A program made the translations under genes and the position numbers. From Rotaria socialis (Eukaryota; Rotifera; Eurotatoria; Philodinida; Philodinidae), in contig CAJNYU010004144.1 in NCBI GenBank assembly GCA_905331475.1, positions 3,144-67,143 on the forward strand: a stretch of DNA of 64,000 nt, given 5' to 3'. Positions 35,519 to 47,654 of the stretch are shown piece after piece. Under the pieces are notes generated by a model. It ran no database searches. It had not been told where the DNA came from and was given only the letters and a program-made list of their open reading frames with translations. Each line of letters opens with the position of its first letter. Within the stretch, counting starts at the first letter, position 1.

Positions 35519-36731
35519 ACAACGTGAAAATAATCTCGATTATATGTATGCACAAAATAGATAGACTTCTAAATAAATAGAAATAAAAGTCAAATACAAT
35601 ATATATATATATATACATTCATTTTCAGTTGAAATCTTTTAGAATAATCTAGTAACTACATGGATAGCTACGTTTTTTATTGATCAAAATATTATTACAT
35701 TTAATGTTACTCGTATACTAGGCTAATCATAGAGTCATTCAATTGAATAATAAAAATGTCGGATAGTAGAACGTAATTATGATTGCATTGACTATCTATA
35801 ATATTGTTGGACTCTTTGACATACTTTTTAACACGACACATCTACCAGTAAGCTGATATATTTATATATAGACATTTAATAATACAATTACGAAGTTTTA
35901 ATAGAAGATTATATGTAACTCATGCTAAATAGCTACACATTAACACTAATGAAGTTAATGTATGTAAATGAGGATGATCAATGATTTAATGGATTACTTC
36001 TGATAGAATTCTACATTATAAACTTTACATAGTGTCAAAGTTATAATTTTCTACATGCATAGAACATGAATTTAAATAGGAAATCATTATTTATCAGAGG
36101 AAGGAACAATCAATAGTATTTGTTTGACCTAAAGATGAAATGTATGAAAGAGACATGAAATGAAAACAATCAAGATGCACATACAAAAAAATAAATTACG
36201 ATTCGATACTATAGAAAGATGTACATGCATTTCGGATTTATAGGGGTACGTTAAGATTGTTCATTGTTTGTCTTATACAAATATAAGAATCAATTTTTAT
36301 CGTACAGAATAGAAAACTGACAATATCAATAACGTGTAGAATTCATTTTAAAGCTTTAAAAAGACAAACTTTCAGCTAGATATATTACTATAAATATTAT
36401 TTTTACATTCGAAATATGAATTAAAACAACATTCATTTATCCTACTCATGAAAACATATTAACTGAACCGAATTGAAATAATAACCATTCATAGAATGAG
36501 AGGACGCCAGTAGTCGTTTTTGTTCTCTGTCATTTGATTGTCCGTTCGTTCATTGACCATCCGCCCACACATTTGTTTGATTTCGTGTTATTCTCTTTAT
36601 TGATTTATTTTTTCTCATGCCGTTCGTTCGATATAACAGGATTATTATTATTCAAAAAATATAGTCCTTTTGATCTTGATATCATTTTTAGATAGATACT
36701 CATTTTTTTATTATTTCTTAATAAAACAAAA
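35519..36731. other. Intergenic, nothing recognised
   Basis: Spacer between two head-to-tail plus-strand genes. It holds an (AT)n run at about 35599-35616 and no supported ORF. Confidence 0.5.
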
Positions 36732-39249
36732 ATGATGTCAATACCATTTATGGATCAATCAATCATATCGACTACATCTTCATTAAGTCATATGAATTCA
36801 ATACCTTGTCGTCAGCCGTATTCTCCTGCTTCGACATCATCATTACCTGTATGGAAATCTTATTTATATAATTTACAAATGCAAGCTCCAAAACCAAATC
36901 CAATTATATGTCGAACTTCTCAACCACGTCGTCCTAAACAATATGGCTTAGAATTTTATGGCCTTTTATCACGTCAAGAAGCTGATCAAGTATTATCAAC
37001 AGCTACTGATGGTTCATATCTTGTACGAGAATCATTGAATCCTCCAAATTCGTATACATTAGTAATAAAATTTAATAATGAAGTAAAGAACTATAAGTTA
37101 TTTTTCGATGGCCAAACATCAACACATTACGTAGGCGAAAAACATTTTGATACATTAAATGATCTCGTACACGATGGCTTAATATCATTTTATTTGGAAT
37201 CAAAAGCTAGTGATTATATTGCTCTGATGGCATGTGATTCACAATGTTATACAAACGAAAGTCCATACGGACAATACAAAGCACAATTATTACATCGTGC
37301 ACAAACACAGAATAATAATTTGAATCAAAATGAAAATAAGGTATTGATGTTCAGAAGATATTTGTTTCTTTTATTTTTTCTTTTTCAAGGATATATCAAC
37401 TGATCGTTCGAAAACGCAATCTCAACCACAAATTGATCAAATAACGCATGATTATCTTTTGCCATCATCAACTCATAATTCATCCTCAGTGCAACAGCGT
37501 TCATCATCAGTAAATAATTCAACGACGACGACAACAACAAATCCTAATCAAAAATTACCATCATCAAATCCATTATTTTTCGATCGTATTCTTATAATGC
37601 AAGCAGAAAAGGGGCATAATTTTAAAATACATTCATTTAAAGGGCCACATTGGTGTGATTATTGTGCAAATTTTCTTTGGGGTCTAGTACAACAAGGTGT
37701 TAAATGTGCTGACTGCGGTTTTGAAGCACATAAGCGTTGCTCAGAAAAAGTTCCACAAGACTGTGTAAGAAATTAATTTCTCGAAAGAAGATATTTTTTC
37801 TCGTTCAAAGCTACTCTATTATTGACGTTTGAAAAACAGATAATATTATAGTAAATTTCATAATCTGTATAGATCAAAGATGATTTTAGAAAAAAAAGTA
37901 TTCTTACTTCGAAAGACTCATCTTCTGAAAAAATTAATCTAGAAAGATCTAGACAATTTTCTTTTAATTATATTCTAAATCAGCGTTATCGGTAACACAG
38001 CTGTTAGTAGGGTAATCATTTAGACTTATCCTCACAGAAGCAGATGGAATATAAAAGTACTTTAGTCATAGTTTTAAGTTAATATTTCGTGTTGATAATA
38101 ATCTGCTGACGTGAACCATGGTACTCACTACTAAAAGAGCAGTGAAATTAACGAAATCGAGAAGAAAATTCTTGCAAACATAAGCTGGATTTTGTGAAAT
38201 ATTGACTAAAACGCTTGGATTCGACCAGAGAAAAATTTCTCGACATTGAACGATCATCTATCTGCTTAGAACATTCTGATGTAGCGTATATGTGTGTCTC
38301 AGGATAACTTTAAATAAATTCTCGAATATAATACAACATAAGCATTTGGATTAATTGGTATAAAATACATTTTATAGTGCTGGTAAAAAAAAATGGAAGA
38401 CTAATATATCTTTGAACTTTTTACTATCATACAAATTACATAGTCTCCATTGAAGCAGTGACCAGAATCATCAGTTCGTTTTTTCAAACAGTCTTCTGAT
38501 CTATCAAAAGTAGTTGATGATACTTAATGAAAGAATTCCATTATCGTGAAGCCTTCTTTTGTTTTGTTTAACTTAAACCGTCTCACATAGAATTGTCTTT
38601 TTCATCTATTTAGGTTCCACAAATGAAATATTTAAAATCAATATTTGGTGTTGATTTAACAACTTTAATAAAAGCAACAACGCCAGCCTCGTCGGCTGTT
38701 TCATTAACACCGGTTGTACTTGAGAAATGTATTAATGAAATTGAATCACGACCGAATGCACTTGATACAGAAGGTCTCTATCGAATTGCTGGATTTTCTG
38801 ATATTGTTGAAGAAATCAAATTAGCATTTGAACGTGATTGTGAGCATGTGGATTTATCTCAAGAACGATATCCTGATATTCACGCAATAACTTGTGTTCT
38901 AAAATTATATTTAAGACAATTGCCTATTCCATTGATTACTTTTGATATTCATACACAACTGCTTGAACTTCGTCCAACAGCATTAAGTATAAAAACAGTT
39001 CGTCCAATCATACGTCGTTTACCACCAGCTCATTTTCATACATTAAAATATTTATCTGAACATTTACTTACTGTATCTCTTCATTCGAATCGTAATCAAA
39101 TGACGGTTGAAAACTTGTCAATTGTATTTGCACCAACAATAATGCGTTCAGAAAATCCAGATCCAATGATTGGATTAAAAAATTCTAAATCTATTCAACG
39201 TTTACTTGAAATTATTATTGAACAAGCACATGATATATTTTCTCCTTGA
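36732..39249 (+). CDS. CHN: Chimaerin-like Rac GTPase-activating protein (SH2-C1-RhoGAP)
   Basis: Three exons, 36732-37340, 37390-37764 and 38614-39249; 540 codons (539 aa). The domain order is diagnostic of alpha2/beta2-chimaerin. A Ser-rich N-terminus is followed by the SH2 domain (~residues 70-160, phosphotyrosine-binding Arg99 in YLVRES). Next come a low-complexity Asn/Gln/Ser/Thr linker and a C1 domain (279-328, HNF..H..C..C...C..C..H..C pattern). The RhoGAP domain (~335-535) has the arginine finger Arg385 in GLYRIAGF plus [11 protein letters not shown] and [10 protein letters not shown]. Chimaerins bind diacylglycerol/phorbol ester through C1, move to membranes and switch off Rac, for example in axon guidance. 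Intron 2 is 849 bp, far longer than others in the window, and splits C1 from RhoGAP exactly. AATAAA at about 39265. Confidence 0.95.
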
Positions 39250-40455
39250 AAACAATTTAACTAAAATAAAAATTAATAGTGTGTTTTCATTATCAAATAA
39301 ATCAATGATATTGTACAGGAATGATACTAGACGATTGTTAATAATATTTGCTAAAACATAAAATGTAGACAAAACAAATTCTTTAACATGAGATGGACCT
39401 ATCCAATACTTATTTATATCTTTGCGTTGAAAGTTTACAAAGTTGATGTTCTAGATTTTTATGAAAATGTGTTTACAAAGAGATTTATTTAATAGAGCAC
39501 GTTTTGTTTGAGTATAATTTTGATATTTTCCGAAAGTCTCAATCTATCTATGGAAACGTGCAAGTATAAAACATAACAAATTCATGTTAAAATTTCATAA
39601 CGAACCTCCATTCCGTTCTACTATGTCTATCTTACAGAGATGGCCGTTCACTGAAGACAGTTTGTAGTGAGTTCGATGATAACTCATTGTATTCAAAAAT
39701 AGCATTCTATTAAATTAATTCGTTCCAATTAATTTCATGACTTTTCAGTTTGTTCTAGGTATTATTACCTTTAAAAGAAAATATCAAAATAGAAATTTGT
39801 TTACAATCTTTCTGCTTTCACATTGAGAATAAAATAAATATAATGAATTATTTGATAGACTCTACGGATGATACGTCACTGGCAGATTCTTCCACTGCAG
39901 TTGCTCCTCAGTGACATTTGCTCGCAAGACTTAAATTAAGTAACAAATATACCCAAAAGTCACTTTCTGGGCTTACTGTTCAAATAAAAAAGTATTTCAC
40001 CTTCGAAACATAATAGACAGCAAGATAGTTAAATTGTACAAGTAAAACCAGCCATTTAAGCTGGAATTTTCATTTCTTTTCTTCATAGCATCCTAGTTTC
40101 AATATTTATATTCCGATTATGTTCCATAGTATTTAGTCAATCAACGATACGATTTATTCAAGAATAAGTTACGTTAAAATGCAACCTTTAATCGAAGCTA
40201 AATATTTTTTGATGGACGATCATACTTTCCAATGAACAACAAAATCAATGGAAAAGTTCTCTTAGAGTATGTATTTTATTTAGATTAAAAATTATTCCTT
40301 CAAAAATTAATCTAATTGTACGATGATTTTATTGTCAATGAAAAGCAGAATATCTATGAACATAAAAACAACAAGTAGAATGTGATGTGCACATTGAGGG
40401 ATGGATTTCCTTTTAAAATAGTTCTTCTTATTTGTTCCACTTTGGCTCTATCAGA
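39250..40455. other. Intergenic, nothing recognised
   Basis: Spacer between chimaerin and the uncertain small minus-strand gene. No ORF, element or repeat supported. Confidence 0.45.
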
Positions 40456-40754
40456 TTATTTGATAGTTCGTTGTTGATTGCCGCTGTTATCTTTGTATTC
40501 AATTGTGTTTGGATGGCCTTTGTTTGTGAATGAAGTGTCATGAGAATCAATCACTACTGGCTTGCCATGCTAAATAAATGAGAAATCTACTGTATAGAGT
40601 TCATGTAGGTTATATAAAATTCACTTGCATCAAAAGTACCTTCAGCCAATGTTTCTTTTCCAGAAATGATTAGTGGATTATCACCGATTTTACTTGCTGT
40701 CGATGCATAGGAATGTGTTTCCCAATGCCCTTGGTTTGTTGATTGGCCAGACAT
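40456..40754 (-). CDS. Uncertain small hydrophilic protein, two-part
   Basis: The minus strand has an ATG at 40754 starting a hydrophilic stretch (MSGQSTNQGHWETHSY..), open for ~43 codons to a plausible donor A|GTGAAT at 40625/40624. A TTTAG acceptor follows at 40570. The downstream segment 40569-40456 is open in the frame that begins HGKPVVIDSHDTSFTN and ends with a stop. The two segments look like one protein, but donor and acceptor phases disagree by one base, and the in-phase splice stops after eight residues. Either a splice site is mis-placed, there is a frameshift, or the gene is broken. I do not recognise the family. An upstream in-frame ATG at 40844 is probably in the 5' leader. Confidence 0.3.
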
Positions 40755-42335
40755 GATAATTTTCTTAGCAGTCAATAAGTACACAATGTAATGTTTCTTG
40801 TTCACGTATGAATATGAAATGAAAGCGAAGAACGTCTGAGGCATACATTATATATCTTTTTCAGTCTCTCTTTCGTTCTGTCAAACTAGAAAGCGATTGA
40901 AAATCGTCCTCAATGAACTCTTGCTTCGAATATTTTTTTTCCTCTCACACTCATATGGAGTTGTGCCCTATGTTTGTGTGTAGTATGAGAAAGGTCATAA
41001 AAATAGGAAAACGTGACCAAACAAAAATGGTGGCTAATATTTCCTTGGTATAAAGTATTTTTTTTTTTTTGGTGAAAATCAATGACAACAATCCAAGAAT
41101 TTAATATCTCCGGAATACTAGTCGAATTAAGGAATGTATCGCTCTCAAATACCTATTGGAGATATAGATAAGTATGTACATACGTAGTATGCATTGACTT
41201 TTGACTTTTACTGTTTTGATAGAAATAATAAAATATGATATTAATATAAAAACCACATTGTGAAACTTTGATTGCCTTTCAGATGTAAATCAGTCAAGCA
41301 CATCTTTTAGATTTCTACTCAATTGATACGAAAGTATTATTTAATTTTTTTATTCTGATCAGACGTTTGATTTGACACTGAGCGGTAGCTAGCAGTGTTT
41401 TCATTCATAGAGACAAATTAAAATTAATTTTGATATACTATAGCAGACAATGATCGTATTCATGCATGAATTACAACCCGTAAACAATAATACTCATAAA
41501 ATAACTCTTTTTTTTGGATTACAGTGAAAAAAGCAACGCGTACTTCTATAACCTTCATGTTCCGTTACGCGATCATAAGAGAAGATTATTTGTTTTGACG
41601 TTCACAAGGCCTGTAGAGAACTAGATTTGATAAGAACATTTTTGAATTTAAATCGAACTAGAAAAATTCTGAATAGATACATTCAATCTTGTATGATCGA
41701 CTCTATAATTTTTAGACTTTTTTTTATGTATGTTTCGAGAGATATTCACTGATTATTTATTACAGCATGTTCAGATAGCTATACTGAAAGAAATTGGAAA
41801 TTACCAACGTTTTCAGTTCAAGTCTGATTCATAACACAAGCGGATTCCTCTCTTCTTGCTTGGAATGATTCATCCAGTCCTTTATGCATTTCGTCTAAAT
41901 TATAATGGTTAGAGAATATTTTCTTTTATGCTGTCCTCATTAACAGAGGAAAAAAGTTGCCGAAAAACCTCATCGATTAAACCATCGTGCCAGGTGTCGC
42001 TGTAATATAAGGAAACTTCTGCTTTCGAGAAAGTTGATTGGCCATGGTCTCAATATTTCATGTGGCTGTCAGCTACAATATATGTAGTTTCGTGCTACGC
42101 AAATAACTGCAACTCGGCACGAATATCATGTTACTTTCAGCACAGAATCAAGGTTCTACAAAGGAAGCCATCAGACAACATATATTCTATTTGGAACACC
42201 TTATCTTTAACTAAATATATGTGTTGTTTCGTATTTCTCGTGTGAACTAACCTGACTTTTATCCAATTTTTCACTTAGATTTCTAACGTATACACTCAGT
42301 TTTATTATTGAGTCACTCTTTATACTTTCTACACG
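40755..42335. other. Divergent intergenic region
   Basis: 5' flanks of the small minus-strand gene and of the amine oxidase. No supported ORF; the 61-codon ORF at 42060 has no features. Confidence 0.45.
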
Positions 42336-43658
42336 ATGACGGCAACTGATGAAATTTTCGATGTGATCATTGTTGGATGTGGTTCTGCTGGCATAGCAGC
42401 AGCTATTGATTTACAGACAGTTCCGCAACTTAAATTTACCATTGTCGAAGCTCGTGATCGTGTTGGAGGCCGTGTTTCTACTGATAGAACAACATTTGGT
42501 ACAGACAAACCTGTCGATTTAGGTGCACAATGGATACATCATTATCGTTCTGAACATCCTTTACATAAATACAATGAATTATGTACAGATATTCATACAA
42601 AAAATTATTTTTCCTCTCGTTCATCAGGAACACAATTTTGTGATATTGATGGTACAAAAATAGGCTCCGACAAAGTTTCTGACGCTGAAAAGATTTTTAA
42701 CAATTTATATCGTACTATTAAAGAATCATCACCCATAATAGATAAATCAATGCTTGACGTTATTAAAACTGAATATAATAGTTATGAGAATAATCCCCAA
42801 ATAAAACGGTTACTTGATTTGTTCTTTGGTAATATTGAGCAATATGAAGGATCAAATATCGATGAACTATCAGCAAAATCATTTTTTAATTCCGATAATG
42901 GCATGATCGAATATAATTTAGCTCTACCCAATGGTTTCGGTACATTTTTGGAGCAACTGGTTCTACATTATCAATTACCTGTTCAACTTAAGTGTATTGT
43001 TACTCGTATCGATGCATCATCTTCAGATTCTATCGTTCGACTATCTACACGAGACGGACGAACATTGCAATGCAAATATGTTCTTATTACTATTCCTCTC
43101 GGATGTTTAAAAGCTCGTTCCATTGAGTTTATACCAGATCTGCCTGATTGGAAACAGAAAGCAATAGATGTTATGGGTATGGGTTTAGCAGATAAAATTT
43201 TCGTAGAATTTCCATATGTTTTTTGGGACCCAACACTGCCTTCAATCTATTGTACATCTCCTCAATTCCGCTTTATTCTATGTCGACCCAATGATTGTAT
43301 ACTTCAGATTAAAATTGCAGCTCGAATTGCATATGATATCGAACAGAAAGATGATAAACAAACAATCGATGAATTCATGAAACTTTTGAGAACTATTTTT
43401 TCCGATCAAGAAGTTCCTGAGCCGACTCGATTCCTTATGACAAGATGGGCTCAAGATCCATTTGCAAGAGGTGCTTACTCAAATTTTGGCGTAGGTTCAG
43501 ACAAGCAAACGTTACTTGATCTTGCTCGAGAGTGTCACAATCGAATACATTGGGCAGGCGAACATACAAATCATGATGGATCGATTGGTTGTGTAGACAG
43601 TGCTTTCGAAAGTGGGCAACGTGAAGCAAAAAAGCTAATAGAAAAATTGAAAGAGTAG
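42336..43658 (+). CDS. Flavin-containing amine oxidase (polyamine oxidase-like)
   Basis: An intronless gene of 440 aa, unusual beside its intron-rich neighbours. The FAD-binding GxGxxG is at residues 14-19 (GCGSAG), the ribose-binding Glu38 and the VEARDRVGGR motif at 37-46, then DLGAQWIH at 61-68. The middle holds ITIPLGCLKARSI and GLADKIFVEFP. The C-terminus has the FAD-contacting IHWAGEHTNHDGSIGCVDSAFESGQ at ~404-428. This layout is that of polyamine/spermine oxidases, which oxidise polyamines and release hydrogen peroxide. No signal or peroxisomal tail is evident, so cytosolic location is inferred. Absence of introns may reflect retroposition or horizontal transfer; I cannot tell from sequence alone. 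Kozak-type ACG ATG ACG context; AATAAA at about 43754. Confidence 0.88.
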   Translation: MTATDEIFDVIIVGCGSAGIAAAIDLQTVPQLKFTIVEARDRVGGRVSTDRTTFGTDKPVDLGAQWIHHYRSEHPLHKYNELCTDIHTKNYFSSRSSGTQFCDIDGTKIGSDKVSDAEKIFNNLYRTIKESSPIIDKSMLDVIKTEYNSYENNPQIKRLLDLFFGNIEQYEGSNIDELSAKSFFNSDNGMIEYNLALPNGFGTFLEQLVLHYQLPVQLKCIVTRIDASSSDSIVRLSTRDGRTLQCKYVLITIPLGCLKARSIEFIPDLPDWKQKAIDVMGMGLADKIFVEFPYVFWDPTLPSIYCTSPQFRFILCRPNDCILQIKIAARIAYDIEQKDDKQTIDEFMKLLRTIFSDQEVPEPTRFLMTRWAQDPFARGAYSNFGVGSDKQTLLDLARECHNRIHWAGEHTNHDGSIGCVDSAFESGQREAKKLIEKLKE

Positions 43659-45362
43659 ACAGATTCTTTTTGGGCTTATTATTAAATAGATATATCAGTA
43701 CAGTTGGATTCTGATAATTTGTTACTAGATAGATTGGTGTTTTTGATTATAAAAATAAACAATTTCATTTCATTAGTTAGGAAGAAAGAGTCAATTTTAT
43801 CGGAAGTTTTTTTTTCTGTTGTCTAGATACGAGTAGGTCAAAGTAAACGTAAACGAAAAGAATATTTTTTAATAAGAGGAAGTTTTATAAAAGTTTTATA
43901 ATAAACTATTCGGGCTCGAATGGAATAAGCCACTTGTAATATAGAAAAATGGAGTTTTGAAGACTCAATACAGTTTGCTTTAGTCTATTAGTAAAGTACG
44001 TTTTTTTGAGATTTTTAGTTTTTCAGTATCCCTGGAAGAGTGAAGGTACGGCATACTTTCGATCACATACATCTAACGTGCAAAGATATTTTAATAAAAG
44101 TGATTTATATTACGTGTTGACGAAAAATCTTCACGCGATAGAATGCTTTCTGCATCTATATATAAAGGATGCTACCTGTTATACGCATTGACTTTTTCTC
44201 GACATGCTTCTGCAAGAATTTAGTCTACTAAAAACACTCGATTCGAATAATTTTGGTTTGAAAATTTACTGCATTGAATATTTTAGAGTATTTTGATTGA
44301 TACTAAGACCCGTCTTTATTCAGTAATATGTTGTTTACATATATTTCAACTTTTGACAGAACGGTCATTCAAGTAGCAATTTCACGGGTACACTTTGAAA
44401 TAAAAATATTGTGCTGTCCAGTAAAAGAATTCTGATAAAACAGAAGTATGATGACGACGCTGCTACTATAACTAGTATCCTATTAAACTATTGTTAATTT
44501 ACGGAACCCGAAGTTATGAATAAACTTTGTCTTCAACATGTTTTTTTTTATTACTTGATTAGAGTCCTTCGTTGAATTCTAACCGAAATACTGCCGTTGC
44601 GTTGATTACATATCAATATAATAATAGAATAAGACAAATAGAATCATATGAATAGTGCCGACATGTATCAATATTATTGATAATACTTTTTAAGACTATC
44701 TCATATATTCACCTTCAATTATTAATTGAAATGACGACGAAAAACACTTGGACCCTATACATGAAATATTCTGAATAATTAAATCCCATAGCAAACATTT
44801 TTACGTTTCTTCGGGCAACCATATTAGTATCAAATGTTTTTCTATTTCGATTATTGCTATTCAAAATATTTTTCATGTTTATTTTCTAGCTCATATAAAA
44901 TTCAACAGATGAAGTTCCAACTTGTTTGATATTGAAGCCGTCAACGAAGAGAAGCACAGTGAATGCATCTAAATTGAAGAATATGACATATCATTTCTAA
45001 CTCGAGATTAGTTTGAACTAAGCATAATAATAATAAATATATATATTACAAAATAAATGTCTGAAGTACCACGTTGAAGATCTATTTTTTCTAATACAGT
45101 GCAGAAAATAAAATAAATTATGAATATCTAATGAATTAGTATATACACAAATTCTTCCAACCTATTGATAAAATCATTTTTATTCTCTTCCGTGAATCAA
45201 CAATCGTCTCTCAAGACTGTAAAAAGTAATAAGTTTCAGATGAAGGATATAAGTAATAATCTTTTTACTCGCAACAAAAACAAAATTTTTCTTTCTGCAT
45301 CTAATTGCAATATAAACTTCAGATCTTAGCCATTATTTGCTCTTCAGTTTACTTTCATTGGT
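43659..45362. other. Intergenic, nothing recognised
   Basis: 1.7 kb between amine oxidase and the large ectodomain gene. No supported ORF or element. Confidence 0.5.
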
Positions 45363-46522
45363 ATGCTTTGCAATTTTCTTCTCATTGAATTTTTTGCCAT
45401 AATTTTTACTTTTGTTAATGGGTCACATTTTCTTGGTGGCACCATAATTTGGCATCCCCTTAATTCTTCAGCTACTGGATCACCTGTTGCGATTGTTATT
45501 ACACAAACCTATTCGTGGACATGGACAGCGGACCCATGCTCAAACACTGATATGGCTAACAGTCATCCCGTTCCTTTCATCACAAATTACGCTGGTATCA
45601 GTAATACATTAAATTGTGTTCTTAATTGTGGCACAGCTATTGGATTTGTTGCTCCAAACATCTGGTCCTATTGCACTGACTTTTCTACAGTAGAAAGCAC
45701 TACTGTTGGTCAACGGTCCGATATCGTCTATATTAACACAGGTGAGGATTTCACTGTGGCATTCTCAAGTACTGCATGGCGCCCATTAGCTACTGCTGGA
45801 TCAGCAGACTGGTCTCTAGCATCCCACATTATCTTAACACCAAGATCTGATAACGGTCTTTATAATAATGCTCCTGTAGCCACTGTCATCTCTCCTATAT
45901 ACATATATATATTCCTCAGAGTCAACCAAAAGCTATTAATATACCAATAAGTGATGCTGATGGTGATCCAATGCGTTGTCGATGGGCGAGCAGTACGACT
46001 GAATGTGGTCAGGTGTGTCCACCAGGATCTCTACCGAATGATACAATAATCTTTCCAAACTGTACAATTATTATTACTGGTACTGTAATCGGCGATTTGT
46101 TTGCTGTTACTGTCGTGGTCTCTATTTGAACTCTGCATAGTAGTGTAGTTTTATTTTCTTTTTAAATAGGTTGAAGACTTCATTAACTCTTCAAGTACAA
46201 CACCACTTAGTTCCGTCCCTATTCAATTTCTTGTTGAAATTGTCGCTCCACCACCATGTACAATACTCCCAGAAGTGTATGAACTTTCTGAGGCACCTTG
46301 CACACCTATTATTGTTGGTCAAACGTATACGTCACAAATTATAGCCATTAATTATTGTGGTGCTAATGTTAATATTAGTGATATTGTCACATTGCCATTT
46401 CCTGGTATGATTCGAGGTAATCTTATTCAATATAATTCAACAGTTTATTATGCAACTATATCATGGACACCAACAATCAATCAGCTTGGATATCAAGTCA
46501 CGTGTGCCATGGCTGTCGACAG

Positions 46523-47654
46523 GTAATTGAATATAGCTTAAAAGATAGAAGCCAGAATAAGGAGACTATTATTCTTAGTGAAAGTTCGTAATCTTCACAA
46601 TATTGTTTTGCACTTTTTGTATCACAAAATAGTGGGGGCAATTGCCCTGGTTATCCTACTGTCACATCAACAACGACGTATAAATTGAAATGTGAGTTTT
46701 ATTTGTACTATATCATTTATTTTTCAAAAATAGGACGACAACAACGTCAACAACAACAACGATGTAAAATGTTTTTTTCATTTTGCAATGCTTAATAAGC
46801 GGTTCTTGTTTATTTCAGAACTACATCAACATCAACATCAACTTCCACAACAACTACGTAAGAATATTAACACTGAAAGAAAGAAAATGGGATCATTATA
46901 TTTTTTTATGATAGCGCAACAACATCAACAACAACCACGTAACTATTCTGGACTTAAGGTACCAATTAAATGAGACTATATTTTTTAATGTCAGTTCAAC
47001 GACTAGCGCCACGGCGACTACAACTTCGTGAGAACATTACACTCTCATCAACAGCTGTTTTAATATATGTTTTTTCTCGATTTTCTAGAATAACAACGAC
47101 GTAAACTAAAACTTTATTATCATTTATTTTATTAGAAGCTCTTGTATTTTTTCAAGTACTGAAACAACTTCAACTTCAACAACATCGACGTAACTATTAT
47201 GAACTTACGCGACTAAATAAATGAGAGTCTACTTTTTAATTTCAGTTCAACCACTAGTACTGCTACGACTAATTACGTCAGTAGTTCTTTCTTTTTTTTG
47301 GTATAAAAACAAAAATATAAGGTTATTCAGGACAACAACATCGACGTAAGTTTTGATGTCGCGACAACACAAATAATCTAGATTGATCGATTATTTATAG
47401 CTCAACGATTTCTACGTAAGTTACCGAGTCCAATGATTATTTTTGTTTAAACATCATCTTATGCGTATTATAAATCGACGACATCGACTAGAAGTGCTGC
47501 GTAAGAATTTGCTTCTTTAGCTAGAAAAATGAATTTATTTACTATATATTTGATTGTTATAACAACGACCACTACAATGACTACAGCAAAAAAAAGCAGG
47601 TATCTAATAGTTTCATTCATTTGCAAAACTAAAAAATTTCTTTTTTCTCAATAG
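46523..47654 (+). repeat. Tandem array of Thr/Ser micro-exons with ~56-bp introns
   Basis: After a longer exon (46633-46677) come exons at 46734-46763, 46819-46857, 46915-46938, 46995-47027, 47089-47100, 47157-47189, 47246-47276, 47331-47345, 47401-47415, 47474-47500 and 47561-47599. Lengths are 30, 39, 24, 33, 12, 33, 31, 15, 15, 27 and 39 nt: all multiples of three except the 31-nt one. Each is entered and left in phase 2, usually with ..AC|GT. They encode almost only Thr and Ser. Introns are 54-61 bp. One exon-plus-intron unit (46939-47027) is clearly homologous to 47190-47274, so units multiplied by tandem duplication. The acceptors before 47474 and 47561 read TTATAA instead of TTATAG. 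Confidence 0.75.

Noticed and set aside
47136-47189. 54-nt exon after a 35-nt intron in the stalk
   Set aside because: An acceptor at 47156 gives a 56-nt intron like all its neighbours and a pure Thr/Ser exon, so the shorter intron model was dropped.
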